In this document: one piece after another, positions 16,504 through 24,787 of the stretch | Position numbering within the stretch: position 1 is the stretch's first letter | Layout of the letters: every line of letters starts with the position of its first letter | NCBI GenBank assembly: GCA_017512885.1 | Contig: JAFWEP010000006.1 | Coordinates: 1-64,000 of the forward strand | DNA from: Erysipelotrichaceae bacterium | GTDB taxonomy: Bacteria; Bacillota_I; Bacilli_A; Erysipelotrichales; Erysipelotrichaceae | DNA length: 64,000 nt | Direction: 5' to 3' | The notes under the pieces: model-generated | Databases searched by the model: none | Told to the model about the DNA's origin: nothing | Seen by the model: the letters and a program-made list of their open reading frames with translations, nothing else | Position numbers and translations under genes: made by a program

Positions 16504-17055
16504 ATGAAGCTTGTGTTTATTATTGGTGATGCAGCAGTAGGAAAGATGACGGTCGGTCAGGAGCTGATGAAGATAACAGATCTGCGGCTTTTTCATAACC
16601 ATATGACGATTGAGCCGGTAATAGAGATTTTTGGAAGATATGATGGGAAGACGATTTCTCAAATGCGTGAAATCATCTTCAAAAACTTTGCGGCATCCGA
16701 CAATTATGGAATGATTTTTACATACATGTGGGCATTCGATTCTCCGGACGACTGGGATTATGTTGAACATGTTAAAGAAATATTCAGACCATACGGCACA
16801 GATTTCTATTATGTAGAACTGATAGCGCCGCAAGAGATACGGCTCCAAAGGAATGAAACGGAAAACAGGCTTAATCATAAAGCATCCAAAAGAGACATAG
16901 AATTATCGAATCAGCGTTTAATCACTGATGATAAGAATTACAGATGCGTTAGTTATGAAGGAGAGATTCCTTTTGACAACTATCTTAGAATCGATAATTC
17001 TGATAAAGAACCTGAAGAGGTTGCAAAATTGATTAAGGAAGCTTTTCGTCTATAA
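16504..17055 (+). CDS. P-loop kinase-like protein
   Basis: 183 residues, AAA/shikimate-kinase-like fold. The Walker A loop is GDAAVGKMTVGQ at residues 8-19, with Met after the Lys where Ser/Thr is usual; T16 could substitute. A lid-like Arg-rich segment (PQEIRLQRNETENR, about 113-126) follows. Such orphan kinases act on small molecules, but the substrate is unknown. The ribosome site is GAGG. It is the first gene of the AT-rich gene run, and the shared junction motif follows its stop codon. Confidence 0.7.
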   Translation: MKLVFIIGDAAVGKMTVGQELMKITDLRLFHNHMTIEPVIEIFGRYDGKTISQMREIIFKNFAASDNYGMIFTYMWAFDSPDDWDYVEHVKEIFRPYGTDFYYVELIAPQEIRLQRNETENRLNHKASKRDIELSNQRLITDDKNYRCVSYEGEIPFDNYLRIDNSDKEPEEVAKLIKEAFRL

Positions 17056-17072
17056 ATTCCAGTTTGAGGAGA
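17056..17072 (+). repeat. Junction motif copy 1
   Basis: ATTCCAGTTTGAGGAGA begins at the base after the stop codon of the kinase gene and supplies the GAGGAG ribosome site of the next gene. It matches the copies at 17690, 19044, 23503 and 23890. Confidence 0.55.
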
Positions 17073-17079
17073 CGGTGAT

Positions 17080-17685
17080 ATGACAGAATCCGAACTTTAT
17101 AAAGAGCTTGGTATACTGACAAAGGACAAAGACAAGTGGAAAGAGAGCATCCCTTGTGTTTCATCGTTCCTCGCTTACGACTCTGTAAGAATCCAAGCCA
17201 AGGCGCTTTGGCTTCTCGGTGAAATGGGTCTCATCTACTCGCTGTCTGTGCAGGATGTTATTCCGGTAATCGTTTCCTTTCTTGACAGTCCGGAGCCGCT
17301 TTTGCGAGAGCGGGCCGTGAACGCTCTCGGCAGGATCGGACGGGGCAGCTATCCTGTGATTAAACCGTACTGGAAAGAGCTGTTCCGATTTGCCTCTGAT
17401 AAAGCACCAAAAGTACGCCTGGCGTTTATCTGGGCATCTGAAAACATCGCTACAAACATGCCTGATATATATGAGGATCATATACCGGTATTCGAGAAGC
17501 TGCTGCATGATGTAGATGACAAAGTACGGATGGAATCGCCGGAGATCTTCCGGGTTCTCGGTAAACGCAGGCCTGAGTTCGTCAGGCCGTATGTGGAGCA
17601 GCTGCGGCAGATATCGGAAACCGACGAGAACCACGTCGTAAGAATCCACTGTCTTGGCGCGATCAAGGCGATGGGATTAAATTAG
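17080..17685 (+). CDS. HEAT-repeat protein
   Basis: 201 residues of paired helices: VRIQAKALWLLGEMG, PLLRERAVNALGRIG, PKVRLAFIWASENIA and DKVRMESPEIFRVLGKR are successive HEAT-like units with the Asp/Arg-rich turns. Probably a protein-interaction scaffold. It is similar in plan to phycocyanobilin-lyase-type or DNA-alkylation-repeat proteins but lacks marks of either. The ribosome site comes from the junction motif. Part of the single-gene run. Confidence 0.7.
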   Translation: MTESELYKELGILTKDKDKWKESIPCVSSFLAYDSVRIQAKALWLLGEMGLIYSLSVQDVIPVIVSFLDSPEPLLRERAVNALGRIGRGSYPVIKPYWKELFRFASDKAPKVRLAFIWASENIATNMPDIYEDHIPVFEKLLHDVDDKVRMESPEIFRVLGKRRPEFVRPYVEQLRQISETDENHVVRIHCLGAIKAMGLN

Positions 17686-17689
17686 ATAA

Positions 17690-17706
17690 CTTCCGGTTTG
17701 TTGGGA
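17690..17706 (+). repeat. Junction motif copy 2
   Basis: CTTCCGGTTTGTTGGGA, four bases after the HEAT-repeat gene stop codon, aligns with the ATTCCAGTTTG-type motif at the other junctions. Confidence 0.45.
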
Positions 17707-17762
17707 TAATGTTATAGTAAGTTATATTTGAATATTACGGATAGTGAAAAAAGGAAAGAATA

Positions 17763-18230
17763 ATGATCAGACTACAGAAAGTTGAAGTGAAAGATAGAGA
17801 TTTACTCTGGAATATAAATCAGAAGTACCTTTATGAGATGACAAATTATTATGATGATCCTATGGATGAAAATGGTAATTATCATTATGGACATTTTGAT
17901 GATTATTTCACTGATCCTAAGAGGGTGGCATATTTCATATATAGTGATGACAATTTAGCAGGTTTTGCAATGCTCAATCCATATTCAAACATAGAACAGG
18001 AACCAGACTATACAATGGCTGAGTTTACCATATTTCCATCATATCGTAGGAAACATCTGGCGCTTGAGACTGCCAGAATACTCTTGAAGAAGCATCCGGG
18101 TAAATGGGAAATAAAGTATAACGAGAAGAATAATGGAGCAAAGAAGCTTTGGACAGCTCTTACTGAGACATATTCTCCTGAGATACATCATCTCAATGAA
18201 GAAGAAACAGTATTAGCGTTTGAGGTATAA
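17763..18230 (+). CDS. GNAT acetyltransferase
   Basis: 155 residues, one GNAT domain. FTIFPSYRRKHLALETARILL (about 90-110) is the acetyl-CoA binding strand and loop, with the usual RxxGxA read as RRKHLA (His for Gly). KNNGAKKLWTAL is the following helix. Substrate unknown. The ATG has AAGGAAAG upstream and lies 77 bases after the preceding gene, with an AT-rich gap likely holding its own promoter. The TfoX-like frame begins directly after its stop codon. Confidence 0.75.
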   Translation: MIRLQKVEVKDRDLLWNINQKYLYEMTNYYDDPMDENGNYHYGHFDDYFTDPKRVAYFIYSDDNLAGFAMLNPYSNIEQEPDYTMAEFTIFPSYRRKHLALETARILLKKHPGKWEIKYNEKNNGAKKLWTALTETYSPEIHHLNEEETVLAFEV

Positions 18231-18254
18231 GAGAAGGCATCGAGCAAGGATTAT

Positions 18255-18545
18255 TTGGATTTCATATTAGAGCAACTTTCGGAGCTGGATGAAATATCGC
18301 TTCGGGCGATGATGGGAGAGTATGTTCTATATTATCGCGGGAAGGTCTTCGACGGCATTTATGATGACCGTTTCCTTGTCAAACCTACGAAAACGGCTAA
18401 AGCCATGATGCCGGAAGCAGATCTGGAATTGCCATATGATGGTGCGAAGGAAATGATCATTGTGGATGATGTGGAGAATAAAGAGTTCTTAAGGGAACTG
18501 GCAGAGGCTATGTATGAAGAACTACCGGCTCCGAAAAAGAAATAA
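18255..18545 (+). CDS. TfoX N-terminal-domain protein with lost ATG
   Basis: 96 residues from a TTG (18255), matching the TfoX N-terminal domain: YLDFILEQLSELDEISLRAMMGEYVLYYRGKVF and YDDRFLVKPTKTAK. Family members normally begin MASSKxYLDF. Here the same residues ASSKDYLDF are encoded in frame just upstream, but the Met position is AAG (18234-18236) and a stop codon precedes by two codons. So the native ATG appears mutated. TTG with AAGGA upstream is the only usable start. Stand-alone N-domains have no proven function. Confidence 0.7.
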   Translation: MDFILEQLSELDEISLRAMMGEYVLYYRGKVFDGIYDDRFLVKPTKTAKAMMPEADLELPYDGAKEMIIVDDVENKEFLRELAEAMYEELPAPKKK

Positions 18546-18593
18546 CTTTCAGTATAAATAGTTAAACAAATCGATATTTTTGAGGATAATTCT

Positions 18594-19043
18594 ATGAGCA
18601 GGACAGAGAATGTTGAGCTGACAGTATTATGCCTGATTGAAGATGGCGATAAGATGCTGCTTCAAAACAGAGTAAAGACAGACTGGCGGGGATATGCATT
18701 GCCGGGCGGTCATGTAGAACCTGGAGAATCTTTTGTTGACGCTGTGATTCGAGAGATGAAGGAAGAAACCGGCTTGATGATCATTGATCCGAGACTGGTT
18801 GGAGTGAAACAGTTTCCCTTAGAGAACGGAAGGTATGTTGTCCTGCTGTTTAAAGCCACACAGTGGTCAGGTGAACTTATCTCATCCGAGGAAGGCCAAA
18901 TGGAATGGATCAAGTACAGCGACCTTTCCACAGTGAGAACCGTGGATGATTTTGATGATCTCCTGAGAGTGATGAACACGCCGGAACTGACAGAGTTTCA
19001 GTATTTGGTTTCCGGGAATGAATGGACTGTAGCAATTAAATAA
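18594..19043 (+). CDS. Nudix hydrolase
   Basis: 149 residues. The Nudix box is complete: GGHVEPGESFVDAVIREMKEETGLMI (about 39-64) with the REMKEE metal ligands. It hydrolyses a nucleoside diphosphate linked to another group. The specific substrate is not readable, though the sequence is of the MutT/8-oxo-dGTPase-like general type. GAGGATAATTCT precedes the ATG and resembles the 3' half of the junction motif. A junction motif follows its stop codon. Confidence 0.85.
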   Translation: MSRTENVELTVLCLIEDGDKMLLQNRVKTDWRGYALPGGHVEPGESFVDAVIREMKEETGLMIIDPRLVGVKQFPLENGRYVVLLFKATQWSGELISSEEGQMEWIKYSDLSTVRTVDDFDDLLRVMNTPELTEFQYLVSGNEWTVAIK

Positions 19044-19065
19044 ATTCAAGTTTGTAGGGATATCG
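19044..19065 (+). repeat. Junction motif copy 3
   Basis: ATTCAAGTTTGTAGGGAT starts at the base after the Nudix stop codon and matches the other junction copies (ATTCCAGTTTG...GGA). Confidence 0.5.
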
Positions 19066-19091
19066 TTAAATCGGGATCTGTCAGGCCAGCT

Positions 19092-20075
19092 ATGGGATTC
19101 AGATCTTTTAATGAAAACTACTATCGCAGAAAGCTGGAGGATTATGAGAATAAGATTCTTTCTGATGCAGAAATCTGCGAAGCAAAACAGCTGCTGAAGG
19201 TTCTGGACGATCTGAGCGATGAAGGATATACAAATCTGAATGATACGATGGAAGCAGATTTCTTTTGTCTGACAAGGCTGAGAGCTGTTGTACACCGATG
19301 CGGGGAAGCCCCTTTCCCAATCGATCATGAAAGGTTGTCAGATACTGTTTACGGAAAAAATGAGTATGAACTTGAAGCGCTGCTTGGAAATCTGACTGAA
19401 GATGCAGGGAGTCACAACGGTGTCCCCTCCAATCCTTTTCTTGAAGAAATATACAGGTACTGTGAATGGATCGGATATGAAGAAGATACCGCCTATGTTT
19501 TTCTGATGAGGGATGCGCTGCTGCCTTATGTATTCTTTCGCAGCAGAGGAAGGGACAATATCTACCCGTGGCTGATCAGCCGCCGCTTTCTGGAAGACAT
19601 AACAGGAACGGAAGACGCCGACGACGATATACGCCTTCCTTTATACGATGCCCTGGAATCCGGTCATATCCGGTTTGATGATTACTCTGCTTACTGCAAG
19701 GAGAGAATGCTTCCGGTTCTGAATGAACATCCTGAATTGAAAACGACCCTGCTTGATCTGTTGAACACGATCAAACAGAGCAGGATCATTGTGATTGAAT
19801 CCGGTTATATGGGAACGATCCCCATGATGCTGAAAGCCTTGGATGACAGAGTGGACTTCCGGCTGTTCACGACAGCACCTTTCCTGTATGAAACCTATCA
19901 GGACAGAATAATCTGCAGGAACTATGAAGATATCCGCAGATTTGAAACGCTGTATTCACAGGACCTTTTCATGCGGTATTCTTCGTATCGCAGCAGGAAG
20001 TTCTATGTGAATATATCTGTAGAGGAATCGGTGAAGGAAAAAACGCTTTCTGAAATTGCGGGATTGATGAGGTGA
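19092..20075 (+). CDS. Hypothetical protein (327 aa)
   Basis: Not recognised. Soluble and helical in its first 70 residues. The central part has YVFLMRDALLPYVFFRSRG followed by PWLISRRFLEDI, and further on IIVIESGYMGTIPMMLKAL. The last pattern looks like a nucleotide- or phosphate-binding loop after a beta strand. No signal peptide. It overlaps nothing and is seven bases from the acetyltransferase gene, whose ribosome site (GAGGTGATC) lies in its last codons, so 19092-21867 is probably one transcript. Confidence 0.6.
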   Translation: MGFRSFNENYYRRKLEDYENKILSDAEICEAKQLLKVLDDLSDEGYTNLNDTMEADFFCLTRLRAVVHRCGEAPFPIDHERLSDTVYGKNEYELEALLGNLTEDAGSHNGVPSNPFLEEIYRYCEWIGYEEDTAYVFLMRDALLPYVFFRSRGRDNIYPWLISRRFLEDITGTEDADDDIRLPLYDALESGHIRFDDYSAYCKERMLPVLNEHPELKTTLLDLLNTIKQSRIIVIESGYMGTIPMMLKALDDRVDFRLFTTAPFLYETYQDRIICRNYEDIRRFETLYSQDLFMRYSSYRSRKFYVNISVEESVKEKTLSEIAGLMR

Positions 20076-20081
20076 TCATAG

Positions 20082-20720
20082 ATGAAGAACGGAAAAAAAC
20101 CAGATCCAAATGTGATCCATCCGATCGCAGGATATGACAAGGAAATATACGTCAAACCGACTGTAAAGAATCCGAATATCATCGTCGGAGATTTTACCTA
20201 CATCGCAGACTCAGAATTTGAAAATCATGTAACAAACTATTATCCCTGGAGCAGAGATAAGCTGATCATCGGCAGGTTCTGTCAGATCGCAGCGGGTGTC
20301 GAGTTTGTTATGAATGATGCCAACCATCAGATGAATGCTGTAACGACATTCCCGTTCTATACTCTTGAAGGATGGGAAATGAACGCTCCCGATCCGTCTG
20401 ATATGCCGTTCAAAGGAGACACTGTGATCGGCAATGATGTGTGGATCGGCCAGAACGCGGTGATCCTTCCCGGTGTTCATATCGGAGATGGCGCCATCAT
20501 CGGAGCGAACAGCGTGGTCGGCAGCGATGTAGATCCTTACACCATTGTGGTGGGAAACCCCGCAAGAGCTCTGCGGAAACGATTTGATGATGAGCTGATC
20601 GAACTCCTGCTTCGTTTCAGATGGTGGAACAAGAGCATAGAAGAAATAAACGAATTGATCCCTCTTCTGACCTGCAGTGATCTGGATACAGTCAGGGAAA
20701 AGCTAAAGGAAATGCTGTAA
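20082..20720 (+). CDS. Vat/CatB-type xenobiotic O-acetyltransferase
   Basis: 212 residues with a left-handed beta-helix of hexapeptide repeats. It follows the streptogramin A acetyltransferase (Vat) plan: LIIGRFCQIAAGVEFVMNDANHQM carries the catalytic His in the ANH motif (about residue 80). TVIGNDVWIGQNAVILPGVHIGDGAIIGANSVV are the coils that bind acetyl-CoA, and VVGNPAR follows. Members inactivate streptogramin A or chloramphenicol, or act on sugars; resistance is possible but not shown. The next gene starts inside its stop codon. Confidence 0.8.
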   Translation: MKNGKKPDPNVIHPIAGYDKEIYVKPTVKNPNIIVGDFTYIADSEFENHVTNYYPWSRDKLIIGRFCQIAAGVEFVMNDANHQMNAVTTFPFYTLEGWEMNAPDPSDMPFKGDTVIGNDVWIGQNAVILPGVHIGDGAIIGANSVVGSDVDPYTIVVGNPARALRKRFDDELIELLLRFRWWNKSIEEINELIPLLTCSDLDTVREKLKEML

Positions 20721-21238
20721 TGAAAAGAGCTATCGTGATCGGAAGTCCGGGAGCAGGCAAAAGTACTTTTGCCAGAAAACTGAAAGAGAAAACAGGCCTG
20801 CCGCTGTATTATCTGGACAGGATCTTTCATAATCCGGACAGAACAACGGTCACCCGCGAAGAGTTCGATCAAAAACTGCAGACGATCCTGCAGACGGATC
20901 GCTGGATCATAGACGGAAACTACCGGCGTACTTTGCCGCAGAGGTTTGAAGCCTGTACGGACGTTTTCTTTCTGGATCTTCCCTTGGATGAGTGTCTGGA
21001 AGGAGCTGCTTCACGTGTCGGTACGGTCCGTGAGGATATGCCCTGGATAGAGCAGGAATTTGATCCGGAGTTTCGTCAGTATATACTGGATTTTCCGAAG
21101 GATCAGCTTCCCCTTATCTATGAACTGATCGAACGATATCGGGAAAGCCGGCGGATCATTGTTTTTCATTCCAGAGAGGAAGCCGATAACTGGATCGATG
21201 CCGGCGACAGATTGGGACCGGCAGGTATGTGCTTATGA
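20720..21238 (+). CDS. P-loop kinase, FlaR/adenylate-kinase-like
   Basis: 172 residues. Walker A is GSPGAGKSTFARKL at residues 8-21. LPLYYLDRIF and RWIIDGNYRRTL match the family annotated as DNA topology modulation protein FlaR, a small NMP-kinase-like group, and residues 85-100 form the lid region. The substrate is unknown. Start ATG overlaps the upstream TAA by one base (TAATG), so it is translationally coupled to the Vat-like gene. Confidence 0.8.
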   Translation: MKRAIVIGSPGAGKSTFARKLKEKTGLPLYYLDRIFHNPDRTTVTREEFDQKLQTILQTDRWIIDGNYRRTLPQRFEACTDVFFLDLPLDECLEGAASRVGTVREDMPWIEQEFDPEFRQYILDFPKDQLPLIYELIERYRESRRIIVFHSREEADNWIDAGDRLGPAGMCL

Positions 21239-21867
21239 AAAGAATAGAAAACGACACTTTCTATGACTTTATAAAGCCATATGATCCCAATAGTGAATAT
21301 CATCTTGTCGGTGAAGTCAGCTATCATCTGTTAAGTGGTGATAAACCTTATGAGGGGATAGGATCTCACAGGGAAGCATTGTGTGTTGTCTTTGAATGGC
21401 TCCGGAAGCAAAGCATAGAGGATAAAGAAAGAGCCCGGATCATGTTTGGTGATGAACTTGCAGACAAACTGCAGCCTTTGGTCTATGACATCGATAAAGC
21501 CAAGCCTTCTCCGCTGGATCCGCAGGTGTTTTTCTACTGTCCGAATATCGTGAAGACCGATCATTATGGCAGCGCCTTTTATGATGCAGAGTGGAGACCG
21601 AACGATGAGAATTTCGGAACCACAGTCCCTTACTGGTATGCATTGATGGAACCGGTTCACGGCAGAAGGAACAAGCCCGAAGATTTTAAAGAGGTAAACA
21701 GAGTCCTGTTTCCGAACGGTACTGATACGCTTGATATATATGAATGGACAACAGACTGGTCGGACTTTTTTGATGCTGGACATGAATGGTACGGCGCATG
21801 CTGCTGGAGCGTCTATGATAGGAACATGAACAGATATGCAGTCATGCTCGTATCGGCAACAGACTGA
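21235..21867 (+). CDS. Hypothetical protein (210 aa)
   Basis: Not recognised. Overlaps the kinase gene by four bases (ATGA), the start preferred here; a GTG two codons earlier is also open. Soluble and very aromatic and acidic, with VPYWYALMEPVHGRRNKPEDF and a C-terminal HEWYGACCWSVYDRNMNRYAVMLVSATD, which suggests a compact beta-rich domain. Coupling implies co-expression with the kinase and acetyltransferase. Confidence 0.6.
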   Translation: MKRIENDTFYDFIKPYDPNSEYHLVGEVSYHLLSGDKPYEGIGSHREALCVVFEWLRKQSIEDKERARIMFGDELADKLQPLVYDIDKAKPSPLDPQVFFYCPNIVKTDHYGSAFYDAEWRPNDENFGTTVPYWYALMEPVHGRRNKPEDFKEVNRVLFPNGTDTLDIYEWTTDWSDFFDAGHEWYGACCWSVYDRNMNRYAVMLVSATD

Positions 21868-22007
21868 TAAATTCTCATTTATCTATCCGACTTTCTGAAA
21901 ACCCTTGATTTTCCTACATTTCCCGTAGGTGCGCTGCTATAAAAGGATTCGTTTTCCCTCTTTTTTGCCCATACAGGCCGAAACGAAGGGACAATATTTA
22001 AAAGGTC

Positions 22008-22550
22008 CTATACCATCGTCTCGGGATTCCCGTTTGCTTTGGCAAGGTAGCGCCGGATCGTATTCGCCATCTTTTCATTTTGGAAGTTCGCCTCGATTTC
22101 ATCCATATCTACGGTGCGCCCGGAAAGGATCCCCTGGATCAGCACCTCCGCATACATTACCTCCCGGGTCATGGGATCCTTTAAATAGGTCAAAAGGTCA
22201 ATGTTCATTTTTTCATTGATCCCTTCGATCATACCCACGAAAAAGGTACTGTCTTCGCCGAAAAGCCTCCCTATGCTTTCCATATACTGAAAGCCCGTCA
22301 TAACGTCCTCAAGCTTTATAAGTCTGCGATCGACTGCCGCGAGACTTCCGCCGTTCAGCAGCTTATCTGCCGTCGTGTTCAGTATATCGCACAGATCGAG
22401 AAGAATACCGGTATCGGGAAGCGTATCCCCGTTCTCCCATTTTGAGACGGCCTGAAAAGAAATACTCAGTTTCTCTGCCAGCTCTTTCTGTGTCATGCCG
22501 GCAGCTTTGCGCAAATGCTGGATATACTGTCCGATTTTCAAAGTGTCCAT
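22008..22550 (-). CDS. XRE-family HTH regulator
   Basis: 180 residues. The N-terminal Cro/C1-type HTH (LRKAAGMTQKELAEKLSISFQAVSKWENGDTLPD, about 13-46) binds DNA. The C-terminal ~100 residues (residues about 80-175) are helical and unassigned, perhaps an effector or dimer domain. AAGGAG precedes the ATG. It is the only minus-strand gene in the acquired region, with no obvious partner. It likely regulates itself or the divergent region to 23034. Confidence 0.85.
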   Translation of the reverse strand: MDTLKIGQYIQHLRKAAGMTQKELAEKLSISFQAVSKWENGDTLPDTGILLDLCDILNTTADKLLNGGSLAAVDRRLIKLEDVMTGFQYMESIGRLFGEDSTFFVGMIEGINEKMNIDLLTYLKDPMTREVMYAEVLIQGILSGRTVDMDEIEANFQNEKMANTIRRYLAKANGNPETMV

Positions 22551-22660
22551 AGTGTGCTCCTTAGATATTCATTATTCTTGCGGTCCGCGATTACACGATA
22601 CTGTAAAAGAAACAAGTCGTAAATAACGAGAAAATTGAGAAAACTCTACTCCTGGTAGAA

Positions 22661-22801
22661 TTAATCTTCCAAGCAAATCCGTTTGCCCTTGCTTTTGCCC
22701 TTATGAGCGGCGCTGGCATTGTAGAAACGGCGTGACATATAATAAAGGTCTTCGGTGAGCAGATTGCGAAAATCCTTTGTTTTTAACGGTTTCAAAGGAT
22801 T
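22661..22801 (-). pseudogene. C-terminal coding remnant
   Basis: In the 480-base gap after the XRE gene, the minus strand holds a 46-codon open frame without a start codon. It reads in part RNLLTEDLYYMSRRFYNAS and ends HKGKSKGKRICLED-stop. The composition looks like a true protein tail with a basic end. No homologous family is recognised, and the rest of this gap shows nothing coding. Confidence 0.3.
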
Positions 22802-22952
22802 TCATATAAACCTTATTATTACAGGCGGCTGCCTATGATTTCGGAGATTTCAAATTCCTGTTTTACCGAATCGTCAGAGTGATGATCGGATGATCACCTG
22901 TAATTGTATAGGGTTCATCTGGACTGCCGTCAGCTCTGCCTGGTGCTAATGA

Positions 22953-22977
22953 ACAGGACTGAAAAGTCCTGTTTTTG
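22953..22977 (+). terminator. Terminator-like hairpin
   Basis: ACAGGACT / AGTCCTGT with a GAAA loop and a T-run. A TATAAT box overlaps its end (22978-22983) and probably starts transcription of the metalloprotease-like gene. Confidence 0.75.
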
Positions 22978-23033
22978 TATAATGAAGGCAGAGAAACAGA
23001 TCGGGATCTGTGAAGACAAGGAGATTACTACGC

Positions 23034-23495
23034 ATGGAAAGAGCAGAAATAACTGCATTGTTTGACAAATACATCAAAAAGCTTCGGATCACACCGGCAT
23101 GGGATGTACGATTGGAGTTCGTTGAAGATCCGACATGGCGAAAGACCGGCGATTTCAAGATCGATTGCGATGACCGAAAAGCGATCCTGATGCTGAACGT
23201 TGCAGATCCAACGCAGGAAAACGTTGAGGAAGTCATTGTTCACGAACTGATGCATATCAAAATGTATCCGCTGGATCAGGTCACGGAATCGCTCATTGCG
23301 AATTGTTTCGAAGAAGGTACCGCAGCGAGCAGTTTTGCTTATCAGCAGTTTTTCACCGCCCTTGAGCAGACGGTGGAGGAACTGGCAAAATGTTTCCTGT
23401 ATGAATTTGGTGAAGACAAAGAGTTTTCCTTTGGCAGATGCCGTAAAGGTAAATCATTCAATGACCTCTATGAAGGCTTGAACAGCATCGACTGA
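23034..23495 (+). CDS. Minigluzincin-like metalloprotease
   Basis: 153 residues. VIVHELMHIKM (about 79-89) contains the HExxH zinc-binding and catalytic motif. A following Glu-rich helix (NCFEEGTAASSF) could give the third ligand. It resembles small SprT-like or minigluzincin proteins of unknown substrate. The start at 23034 is chosen over an upstream GTG because AAGGAG sits ten bases before it. TATAAT is at 22978-22983. It is followed by a junction motif. Confidence 0.7.
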   Translation: MERAEITALFDKYIKKLRITPAWDVRLEFVEDPTWRKTGDFKIDCDDRKAILMLNVADPTQENVEEVIVHELMHIKMYPLDQVTESLIANCFEEGTAASSFAYQQFFTALEQTVEELAKCFLYEFGEDKEFSFGRCRKGKSFNDLYEGLNSID

Positions 23496-23502
23496 CCGAC
23501 AG

Positions 23503-23519
23503 ATCCCAGTTTGTGAGGA
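23503..23519 (+). repeat. Junction motif copy 4
   Basis: TCCCAGTTTGTGAGGAT begins seven bases after the protease stop codon and provides the GAGGAT ribosome site of the next gene. Confidence 0.55.
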
Positions 23520-23524
23520 TAACG

Positions 23525-23887
23525 ATGATAAATGAAAGAATACAGAAATATATAGAGGATCATTCCTTCTGCTCGGAATACCTTTTCAAAGACTGGGAAG
23601 CATTCCTGGATTATCTCTATGAAGAAGAAGGCCGCGTTTCATCCATCCTTTGGTGGGATCACTGCAGGAAGGATATGAATCATGTATCCTGCGGAAGCGG
23701 TGGATATACCGATCCTGATGATCGGGAATGGATGTATGCCGAGACCTGGCTTCATGAAGATGGATTTGAAGAAAGGTCACTTGAAGATATAAAAGCTTAT
23801 ATTCATGAAACAAGAGAGCGTGGTCTTATTCTTGGTGACAAATATATCAGCCATGATTTGATACCTTCTTTCTATCTTGCAGAATAA
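23525..23887 (+). CDS. Hypothetical protein (120 aa)
   Basis: Not recognised. Acidic and aromatic, soluble, with SSILWWDHCRKDMNHVSCGSGGYTDPDD in the middle holding three His/Cys near two Asp. An upstream in-frame GTG at 23513 exists, but the ATG at 23525 has the better-placed GAGG. One of the single-gene cassette-like units, flanked on both sides by the junction motif. Confidence 0.6.
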   Translation: MINERIQKYIEDHSFCSEYLFKDWEAFLDYLYEEEGRVSSILWWDHCRKDMNHVSCGSGGYTDPDDREWMYAETWLHEDGFEERSLEDIKAYIHETRERGLILGDKYISHDLIPSFYLAE

Positions 23888-23889
23888 CA

Positions 23890-23907
23890 GATTCCAGTTT
23901 ACGGAGG
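23890..23907 (+). repeat. Junction motif copy 5
   Basis: AGATTCCAGTTTACGGAG follows the stop codon of the 120-residue gene and supplies the GGAGG of the phosphorylase gene. It is nearly identical to copy 1 over ATTCCAGTTT. Confidence 0.55.
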
Positions 23908-23912
23908 GCAGG

Positions 23913-24707
23913 ATGAAAGAACCTTTAAAACGGATCGCAGATGCATTTCATCGATATAATACGGAACACATGGCCTCTCAGGCGTTTGGTTTACGTGAGG
24001 ACATCGTCTATGATGCGCTCGTGATAGCTCCGAGCTATACTCCCTATAAACTTTGTATGGACAGGACCTGTAAAGTCACAACGTTGAAGGAAGGAGCCTA
24101 TATTGCAGGTTATCTGGTCCAGAGAGAAGGGATGAACATTGCCTGGATCAAGATCGGATCTTCGGCAGGGAACCTTATCGACCATATGGCTTTATGTACA
24201 GAATTGTCCTTCAAAAGAATGATCTTTATCGGTGCCGCCGGAGGTCTGAAAGAGTCCTTTCAGGTAGGAGATGTCTGCACACCGTCTTATTCAATATCGG
24301 GAAGTTATGCAGATTCCTATCTTATGAAAGACTCTATTCAGGAGAGCATGTTGTTTACAAGAGTCGTGCCTGATATGAAATACGTTGACAAAGCCATAGA
24401 GATCGGCAGGAAGAGAGGCTATACTCTTCGGAAAGCAAGCGTTTTCTGCACCCCGTCTATCGCATTGGAATATATACATTTGGACGAGATAAGTTCTTTT
24501 GATACGGATCTTATCGAAATGGAAACGAGTTCATTCTATCTGATGACGGATCTGTTCGAACTGCCCGGTATTGCGTTGCTGGTGGTGTCTGATAATTCAG
24601 CATCCGGTGCTGCCCTGGTCGGCCGTACAGAAGAACAGCAGCAGCAATATATTCATGGAAAAACCGTAGTGCTTCCGGATATGATCCTTTCTCTTGCAGC
24701 TGAATGA
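23913..24707 (+). CDS. Purine/uridine phosphorylase-family protein
   Basis: 264 residues, PNP_UDP_1 fold. Signatures are FIGAAGGLKESFQVGDVCTPS (about 117-137, phosphate and ribose side), LIEMETSSFYLM (about 215-226, with the Glu that binds ribose) and VVSDNSASG (the base-binding Asp region). It would cleave a nucleoside with phosphate; specificity is uncertain. The start is ATG 23913, because the longer frame begins inside the upstream gene. Last gene of the cassette-like run. A weaker motif (ATTCCGGTCTCG) follows its stop codon. Confidence 0.8.
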   Translation: MKEPLKRIADAFHRYNTEHMASQAFGLREDIVYDALVIAPSYTPYKLCMDRTCKVTTLKEGAYIAGYLVQREGMNIAWIKIGSSAGNLIDHMALCTELSFKRMIFIGAAGGLKESFQVGDVCTPSYSISGSYADSYLMKDSIQESMLFTRVVPDMKYVDKAIEIGRKRGYTLRKASVFCTPSIALEYIHLDEISSFDTDLIEMETSSFYLMTDLFELPGIALLVVSDNSASGAALVGRTEEQQQQYIHGKTVVLPDMILSLAAE

Positions 24708-24753
24708 ATTCCGGTCTCGATCCGGATCGACATTCAGTAAAGTAATGCAACAA

Positions 24754-24787
24754 ATAAAAAAGCTCAGTGAAGCAGCGCTACTGAGCA
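24754..24787 (-). terminator. Terminator of TetR gene
   Basis: GCTCAGT / ACTGAGC stem (the stop codon lies in it) followed by a minus-strand run of six T. Confidence 0.85.

Noticed and set aside
16504-24720. Integron
   Set aside because: No integrase gene or attC-like folded sites are seen; the shared motif is too short and lacks the GTTRRRY core pairs.
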